A stretch of DNA of 11,453 nt from Actinomycetota bacterium (GTDB taxonomy: Bacteria > Actinomycetota > Actinomycetes > Nanopelagicales > Nanopelagicaceae), in NCBI GenBank assembly GCA_009698975.1, contig WLPB01000014.1:1-11453 (forward strand), written 5' to 3'. This document shows positions 7,601 to 11,453 of the stretch, one piece after another (within the stretch, counting starts at the first letter, position 1; every line of letters begins with the position of its first letter). A model generated the notes under the pieces. That model was given only the letters and a program-made list of their open reading frames with translations, was not told where the DNA came from and did not search any database. A program made the position numbers and the translations under genes.

Positions 7601-9408
7601 GGAACCGATGTGCCAATTGAGTTCTTGGCAGCTATACGCACTCGATAGGCAGTAGAAGGCGTCAGACCTGTGATCACATATGGCGAAGATGCTGAGGCAA
7701 GTGAAGCAGTTGCAGTCTCCCAGGTCGCGAAGTTGTTGCTCGAATACTCAACTGAGTAAGCAGTAATCGTGTCGCCACCATTGGATACCGGGGCGGTGAA
7801 GTTTACGGTTGCCGTTGTATATGTCGCCGCCGAAAGAATTGGCGCTGCTGGTCGGCTCGGCTTAAAAAGTGTTGCCTGCACATTGAGAGTTCCTGTTAAA
7901 CACCCTTGCGCCCAATATTGCCAAGCAATTGATTGAGTCGCGAGAACATTTACCTGCAGATTACCCGCGTAACTCACATTTCCAAGGCAACTTCCATTTG
8001 TGAGTTCAGTAAATGGGTACATGTTGGCATTTTGCCCGTAGTGAGTAATCTGCCACATCTCTAAACTACTCTGGTGAAACTGATGCAAAGATTTTAAATC
8101 AGCGGGAGAACCTCTAAAGCTGATTGTCTGGATATTGCCGTCACCATTGAATAATTGAGGGCCGATTCCTATCAATCCCGCGCCAAATTTGATGTTTACT
8201 AAACCTGTCGATGCAGGACCAGTGCATCCCGAATAGCCCTGTCTGTTAATGTCGCCGGTACTGTTCATGGCAGCAAATGCCGTTTGACCGACATACAGAA
8301 CGCTATCCGGTAAATCTAAACTTGTAATTCCACACTGGCCAGCGAAGGATCTTTCGCCAATTACCTTAAGAGTAGAGGGAAAACTCACCTCGGTCAGCAG
8401 GGTATGTGTCTGGCTTTGAAATCCCATCTGAAATGCCCAAGCACCTATGGCGGTAATTGCATATGCTCCAGCGAATTCAGTTTTACCAGGTACAAACGCT
8501 GCTGTGACATTGAGGATTTCTGGAAAATTCAGTTTAGTGAGACCAGCGTATTTGTCATACCCAACAGCCATTGCCTCCATTGTTGAGCGATTGAGCTTAT
8601 AGAAAATGTGATCTACTTCGATATATCCAGCGTCTACAAAAGGTTGCTTTGTAGTCGCGTATACGAAATTAGATGTGGTTGACTGATAAATATTGTCACC
8701 GTTTGGTAGGTAGTAAATATCTGGAGTAAAAGGTTTTGCAAACTGATCTACAACTTGTGTTTTCCCAGTCGGTGTAAAGTCAACTGAGAATACATGCGTC
8801 GCACCAAATGCTGTTGTTGGTGTAGGAAAATTGTAAGAGCAGGTGGCTCCACCATTTGATACTGCCTTACTTTCGCAGCCACTTATGACTGCCCCATCTA
8901 CCTTAAATGCAACATTGCCCGTTGTGTTAACCCAGGCCTCCAAATTATTGCCAGTACTCCCCACGGTCATTCTTGGAATCCACAAATCTGTGACACCTAG
9001 TACTGAAAATGACGAAAGTGCTGAACTATTGGAAGCGTTATATCTCGAATCGCCTTTGTAGTAAGCCGTGATTGCATCAATTCCGGACATAGATTTCCAG
9101 GAGCAAGTTCCTGTTACAACGTGGGTGCTTGGATTTTCGATCAGGTCGGATGTTGCGCAAAGATTCTTATAAGTATTACCACCCGTGGCCACAACGATAT
9201 TTCCTGTAATCACACTAGAAAACGTTGCCGGCGTTACGGTGACTGTAAATGTCACGAGATCGCCAATGGATGGAGAAGAGTCAGAGACGGCAATAGTTGT
9301 CGTTGTATTTGATGCTGCCGCCGTTGCAACAGGGGCGCCTAGCTGAATAATGGCGACACTCATCAAGAGGGTGGCGACCAAGGACCAAGAATGGAAACGA
9401 CTCTTCAT
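4633..9408 (-). CDS. Large secreted surface protein: Ig-like, BspA-type LRR, FN3 array, C-terminal OmpA domain
   Basis: A 1591-residue exported protein. The start is ATG at 9408, with GGAGAG six bases upstream; an in-frame ATG at 9480 would put 24 residues before the signal peptide. The signal peptide is about 1-32 (MKSRF..., hydrophobic core 10-24, VATAAA cleavage region). Two Ig-like domains follow (about 33-135, with AYYKGDSRYNAS, and 138-235). BspA-type leucine-rich repeats span about 265-435 (ITAIGAWAF, LKVIGERSFAG, VLYVGQTAFAA). Fibronectin III modules begin near 517, 612, 880, 988, 1090 and 1180. Two Ig-like/Big modules lie between the second and third at about 707-875. Another beta domain follows near 1270-1375, then an Ala-rich helical segment (1386-1456), a Pro/Lys linker (1457-1483) and an OmpA peptidoglycan-binding domain (1484-1591). 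That domain has GHTD (1526-1529), LSKNRA with Arg1543, and terminal NRRVEI. Likely an adhesin or wall-attached surface protein. Its ligand is unknown. Confidence 0.88.
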   Translation of the reverse strand: MKSRFHSWSLVATLLMSVAIIQLGAPVATAAASNTTTTIAVSDSSPSIGDLVTFTVTVTPATFSSVITGNIVVATGGNTYKNLCATSDLIENPSTHVVTGTCSWKSMSGIDAITAYYKGDSRYNASNSSALSSFSVLGVTDLWIPRMTVGSTGNNLEAWVNTTGNVAFKVDGAVISGCESKAVSNGGATCSYNFPTPTTAFGATHVFSVDFTPTGKTQVVDQFAKPFTPDIYYLPNGDNIYQSTTSNFVYATTKQPFVDAGYIEVDHIFYKLNRSTMEAMAVGYDKYAGLTKLNFPEILNVTAAFVPGKTEFAGAYAITAIGAWAFQMGFQSQTHTLLTEVSFPSTLKVIGERSFAGQCGITSLDLPDSVLYVGQTAFAAMNSTGDINRQGYSGCTGPASTGLVNIKFGAGLIGIGPQLFNGDGNIQTISFRGSPADLKSLHQFHQSSLEMWQITHYGQNANMYPFTELTNGSCLGNVSYAGNLQVNVLATQSIAWQYWAQGCLTGTLNVQATLFKPSRPAAPILSAATYTTATVNFTAPVSNGGDTITAYSVEYSSNNFATWETATASLASASSPYVITGLTPSTAYRVRIAAKNSIGTSVPSQASAPLVTQTPTAPGAPTATSVLLATNTSVTLAFTAPASNGGATIESYTAISTPDSVVAYSIGSSSGSATLTGLRPGITYTFTVRAGNSAGRSVASNSLTFKVPKSPVLGTWPNVSKNKADAPFLLIPPSESDTAAGAFIFSSSNPGIVSINGDTATVVQAGSAVITATFYPTDTSTYLTGITKTMTISVSAASNAITFGSIVSRAVSSGSFNLTATALGGTVTYSSATSSNICTVTNGGAVSMFSPGTCVITASSLGNANFGAASDVTQNLVITAAPPGAPTLTSVSVGGTDASVATSGYATLQFNANTENGGTITSYVLTATPATGSAITKTVTAGAGTRTDSITALSLGVSYTFSVTAYNGGTAGGGTSAASNSVVKTPAANPNAPTNLRVTSGDTTLTANWTPPVSLGGGAWDSYRLFIKQSSDVTFSDTPTAIINTQATSTYQFTGLTNGVAYDVKIWVKTTSFTTELLANTAAVYLIPATVPTAPRIGLAQTDSTTVVASWASNGDGGSALTGYTLTLSSGACSYSFVSGTTSYSCTITGLTAGNTVTASLVAVNGVGNSAPSSASINYIISVGAPTSVVATNGDGKATLAFALNNGGDAIVSFDYSIDGLSYSPLNATSSPVTITGLTNDVAYNIYLRAKGATYGNGPSSLAISVLPHLTIIPVTQVAVIPSYLKAVTFPAISNSKTGYICTRGTYQFIRSGGSAESTSLTSAVFTLFINGVLIESTTSTSLSISFDKIDQIEDSTIYCSVTISQEGVTQQFKSLDNSLTRVITQGKKDAFAIAAADYQIARDAAYALRIQGNVESTLAWRKSLDVALAKRTTAEESATATYAKLLEEAGISLLVFAPEVKKPDPKVDPKEPEKPNVQPTSVMRKVGTIYFANGTYFINDASRKSLLAIAKKISAGSAQMILSYGHTDSTKGVDNILLSKNRARAVAAVLRQMLSGKKIVTGWYASTKPISTGSSKADLAKNRRVEIYIK

Positions 9409-9410
9409 TT

Positions 9411-9422
9411 TCAACTCTCCGC
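9411..9422 (-). promoter_or_regulatory. Ribosome binding site of the surface-protein gene
   Basis: On the minus strand GGAGAG is followed by TTGAAA and then the ATG at 9408. This places the start directly before the signal peptide and argues against the upstream in-frame ATG at 9480. Confidence 0.65.
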
Positions 9423-9522
9423 AGGCGTAAGTAGGGGTGATAATGAATATAAGAATATCATTACGATATAGGGGTAACACTCTTTTATAAGCATTCTCCT
9501 CAGGTTTTCAAGCTCCCCCGCG

Positions 9523-9528
9523 TAGACT
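9523..9528 (+). promoter_or_regulatory. Candidate -10 box TAGACT for a leaderless TetR transcript
   Basis: TAGACT fits TANNNT and ends exactly six bases before the ATG at 9535, the same spacing as TACCCT before the DoxX gene. There is no Shine-Dalgarno sequence. No clear -35 is present at the usual distance. Confidence 0.45.
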
Positions 9529-9534
9529 TCACAT

Positions 9535-10185
9535 ATGCCCACAAAGGATTTGATGCTCCCTCTGAACACAGGGCGGAAGGCTGCCTATGTAGCTCGCAAC
9601 CGAATGGCGTTACTCAAATCCACCCAAGAGATTTTGGCCATCAAAGGCGAAGCCGTCACCATTGAAGATATCGCCGATCATGCCCAAGTTGCAGTGAGCA
9701 CTATCTACAAACACTTCAAAGATAAGGATGCGCTCATTGGAGCAACCCTCCTTTGGGGGTTCAAGACTTGGGAAGAGTGGGCCCTTGAGCAAGTAGCTAA
9801 TATTGAAGATCCACTCGAACAATTAGTTTTTCCGATGCGCCTCTTTGTGCGAGCGAATGAAACTCACCCTGATCATGCGAAATCTCTCGTGAACTTCTTT
9901 GGAATTATTACAAAATCCGCCACGCAGGTCCAAACTAATTTAGCTACTCATATCGAACTTCTCAGCAAAGTCAAAATACTTAAAGTTGAAAACTCAACTG
10001 CTGCAGCAAGTAATATTTATGCAATCATGGCATTTACACTTGTAGAGCAGACGACAAACCCAAGGGCAAAAGTAAGCGAAGCCGATAGAGCCATTCAATC
10101 GGCCTTGAGCATGCTCGGCATAAGTGAAGCAAAGGCAAAGATGCTCACTCAATCTAAGCTAGTCATCCCTAGAACTAATAAATAG
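9535..10185 (+). CDS. TetR-family transcriptional regulator
   Basis: A 216-residue regulator with an N-terminal TetR-type helix-turn-helix at about residues 24-68. LKSTQEILAIKGEAVTIEDIAD leads into the recognition-helix region AQVAVSTIYKHFKDKDALIG, whose TIYKHFKDKDAL is the family hallmark. The helical C-terminal half, which would bind a ligand and form the dimer, does not resemble a characterised subgroup that I recognise. ATG 9535 is chosen because a -10-like box lies six bases upstream; Met7 at 9553 is an alternative. The CrtA-like gene follows after 10 bp, so this gene probably heads a carotenoid operon. It is divergent from the large surface-protein gene. Autoregulation through the intergenic inverted repeat is plausible but unproven. 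Ligand unknown. Confidence 0.85.
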   Translation: MPTKDLMLPLNTGRKAAYVARNRMALLKSTQEILAIKGEAVTIEDIADHAQVAVSTIYKHFKDKDALIGATLLWGFKTWEEWALEQVANIEDPLEQLVFPMRLFVRANETHPDHAKSLVNFFGIITKSATQVQTNLATHIELLSKVKILKVENSTAAASNIYAIMAFTLVEQTTNPRAKVSEADRAIQSALSMLGISEAKAKMLTQSKLVIPRTNK

Positions 10186-10195
10186 AACTCTCTCT

Positions 10196-10861
10196 ATGGC
10201 AACCATTGTTTATATCTACACTCTCCCAAAGAGATACATCCCGTTTGCATTCTTGCAGATGGCGATAGGACGCAGACAAGCGCGTAGTATTCCAAGTGTC
10301 ACTTTTGCAAAGTTAATGGGGACGGGCACTGGCAAGACTTTTACCCCTAGTGACTCAGATTTGCACCAGTGGGCAATTCTCTTTGTTGCAGATGATCTCG
10401 AAGTTGTTGAATCTTCCTCATTTATCCGTGCCTGGGAAAAACGAGCAGTGGCTACTCAGAGATTAGAACTCAATCCAGTCTCATCTCATGGCATGTGGTC
10501 ACGACGAGAGCCATTTACGATTTCAACAGCTCCGCGCACTGGTGGACCAGTTGTGGCAATCACGCGGGCACGGTTGAAATGGAGCCAAGCAATTCGCTTC
10601 TGGCGCTCCATCCCTCCGGTAGTTGAGGATCTTCATAAGGCAGATGGCTTGCTCTACTCAATTGGCATTGGTGAGGCACCAATTGGTTTGCAGGGCACGC
10701 TATCCATTTGGAGCTCAGAACGCGCACTACGTGACTTCTCTTACAAGAATGCTCCTCACCGTAGAGCAATCGAAGATACAGCCAAGTTCAATTGGTATAG
10801 CGAGGAGCTCTTCGCGCGCTTTGATCTGGTAAATACGGCAGAATTCACTCATGTCCATTAG
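10196..10861 (+). CDS. CrtA-like carotenoid (spheroidene-type) monooxygenase
   Basis: A 221-residue protein of the spheroidene monooxygenase family, close to the usual length. CrtA of purple bacteria is an oxygen-dependent enzyme that adds a 2-keto group to acyclic carotenoid ends. Family signatures visible: LMGTGTGKTF (40-49), HQWAILFVADD (57-67), WEKRA (80-84), SSHGMWSRREPF (96-107), TRARLKWSQAIRFW (123-136), GLLYSIGIGEAPIGLQGTLSIW (near 151-172), His178 in the NAPHRRAI segment, and WYSEELFARF (200-209). No Shine-Dalgarno sequence is seen. The ATG lies 10 bp after the TetR stop, so translation may be coupled. Its last 11 bases overlap the start of the CruF-like gene, strengthening a carotenoid role. 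The actual substrate in this organism is inferred only and may be a CruF product. Confidence 0.8.
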   Translation: MATIVYIYTLPKRYIPFAFLQMAIGRRQARSIPSVTFAKLMGTGTGKTFTPSDSDLHQWAILFVADDLEVVESSSFIRAWEKRAVATQRLELNPVSSHGMWSRREPFTISTAPRTGGPVVAITRARLKWSQAIRFWRSIPPVVEDLHKADGLLYSIGIGEAPIGLQGTLSIWSSERALRDFSYKNAPHRRAIEDTAKFNWYSEELFARFDLVNTAEFTHVH

Positions 10862-11453
10862 GCACTACACCCCACGCAGGCGCCGCCATGGACTTTCTGG
10901 ACGATCAAAGCTTGCACTCGGTGGCACTCTTGGATTAACAATCGCACTGCAGATGAGCTATCCGCTCGTTGATGGCGATGTGCTGAGAGTTATTACTATT
11001 GCATCTGTTTATTGCGGTGCTCTTGCAATGTTGTTACATGCATTTCTATCTTATGGCACAAAGTATTTACTTCGTTATTTTATTTCGACAGTTCTATTTG
11101 GCTACTTTATTGAACTCATTGGCGTCCATACAGGCTGGCCATTCGGTGTCTATCAATACAGTGACACTCTCGGTCTGCAGATATTTGAAGTTCCACTTGT
11201 AGTTCCATTTGCCTGGGTGATGATGGTTCACCCAACTCTGGTTGCAGCTCGAGCCATCACCAAGAAGTGGACATTCTTATATGGTGGCGCACTCTTAGCT
11301 GCTTGGGATCTCTTTCTTGATCCGCAAATGGTGAGTGCCGGGCGATGGACCTGGGAAGTTCCTGGCGCGCATGTGCCATTTACGCCCGATGTCCCGCTTT
11401 CAAATCTCTTTGGTTGGCTTCTTGCCGGCCTCACTATCACCGCATTCCTTAAC
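10851..11453 (+). CDS. CruF-like carotenoid 1',2'-hydratase (DUF422), C-terminus cut by window edge
   Basis: The reading frame stays open to the right edge, with 201 residues visible of a membrane protein usually about 250-300 long. CruF hydrates the C-1',2' double bond at the acyclic end of carotenoids such as gamma-carotene, giving a 1'-hydroxyl. Seen: a basic N-terminus (TPRRRRHG), several hydrophobic helices (about 21-40, 46-66, 72-90, 108-126, 140-155), and the conserved stretches ELIGVHTGWPFGVYQY (88-103), VPLVVPFAWVMM (114-125), AWDLFLDPQM (151-160), GRWTW (164-168) and VPLSNLFGW (181-189). The start ATG overlaps the CrtA-like gene by 11 bases, implying one mRNA and coupled translation. 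No good ribosome binding site is visible. More carotenoid genes probably follow to the right. Confidence 0.85.
   Translation, partial: MSIRHYTPRRRRHGLSGRSKLALGGTLGLTIALQMSYPLVDGDVLRVITIASVYCGALAMLLHAFLSYGTKYLLRYFISTVLFGYFIELIGVHTGWPFGVYQYSDTLGLQIFEVPLVVPFAWVMMVHPTLVAARAITKKWTFLYGGALLAAWDLFLDPQMVSAGRWTWEVPGAHVPFTPDVPLSNLFGWLLAGLTITAFLN

Larger units (their letters stand above)
9409..9534. promoter_or_regulatory. Divergent intergenic region with candidate operator repeats
   Basis: This 126-bp gap separates the surface-protein gene (-) from the TetR gene (+) and is the longest gene-free stretch in the window. It contains an inverted repeat, ATATC (9455-9459) and GATAT (9465-9469) separated by ATTAC, the size of a TetR-family operator. 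It also has two direct copies of TAGGGGT (9432-9438 and 9469-9475). AT-rich sequence on the minus strand (TATATT, TATTCT) could form the -10 of the surface-protein promoter. No experimental support can be read from sequence alone. Confidence 0.35.

Noticed and set aside
4633..9408. FN3 and Ig-like repeats considered as DNA repeats or a phage/mobile element
   Set aside because: The repetition is at the protein-fold level with diverged DNA. No transposase, integrase, terminal repeats or target duplications were seen.
9409..9480. 24-residue N-terminal extension of the surface protein from ATG 9480
   Set aside because: It would place charged and hydrophobic residues before an otherwise normal signal peptide. 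ATG 9408 has GGAGAG at six bases.
11228..11440. 70-codon open frame on - at the right edge
   Set aside because: It is a shadow of the CruF-like reading frame, which carries strongly conserved motifs.

Overview
The window looks like a compact, mid-GC actinobacterial chromosome segment. Genes are packed tail to tail with gaps of a few bases or overlaps, start codons sit close to TANNNT -10 boxes as in leaderless actinobacterial mRNAs, and several proteins (the YbaK-like protein, the CrtA-like and CruF-like carotenoid proteins) resemble actinobacterial forms. A streamlined freshwater lineage (acI/Nanopelagicales-like) or a related small-genome actinobacterium is my best guess. That is inference from style and gene content, not from a marker gene.

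Layout, left to right. (1) The 3' part of a secreted 5'-nucleotidase/UshA-type metallophosphatase on +, closed by a strong hairpin terminator. (2) A + strand pair, DoxX-family membrane protein and TauE/SafE (TSUP) permease, probably cotranscribed. (3) A YbjJ-like MFS transporter on -, whose stop codon overlaps the TSUP stop inside TTTAAA. (4) A YbaK-type editing-domain protein and a VOC/glyoxalase-fold protein on +. The YbaK start lies only 5 bp from the upstream MFS start codon. (5) A 1591-residue secreted protein on -: signal peptide, Ig-like domains, BspA-type leucine-rich repeats, about six fibronectin type III modules, a helical segment, a proline/lysine linker and a C-terminal OmpA-type peptidoglycan-binding domain. 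(6) After a 126-bp divergent intergenic region, a + strand run of TetR-family regulator, CrtA-like carotenoid monooxygenase and CruF-like carotenoid hydratase. The CruF gene runs off the right edge.

Functionally the window holds nutrient scavenging (nucleotidase), membrane functions of unknown substrate (DoxX, TSUP, MFS), a tRNA-editing-like hydrolase, a large cell-wall-attached surface protein and the edge of a carotenoid cluster. CruF and CrtA together suggest an acyclic carotenoid end group that is hydrated and then oxidised. The TetR gene at the head of that run is its obvious candidate regulator and could also act on the divergent surface-protein promoter.

I saw no RNA genes, CRISPR arrays, insertion sequences, attachment sites or origins. 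No gene-free stretch exceeds 126 bp. Nothing here is clearly an undescribed system. The most distinctive items are the surface protein's architecture, the CrtA/CruF pair and the extreme gene packing.
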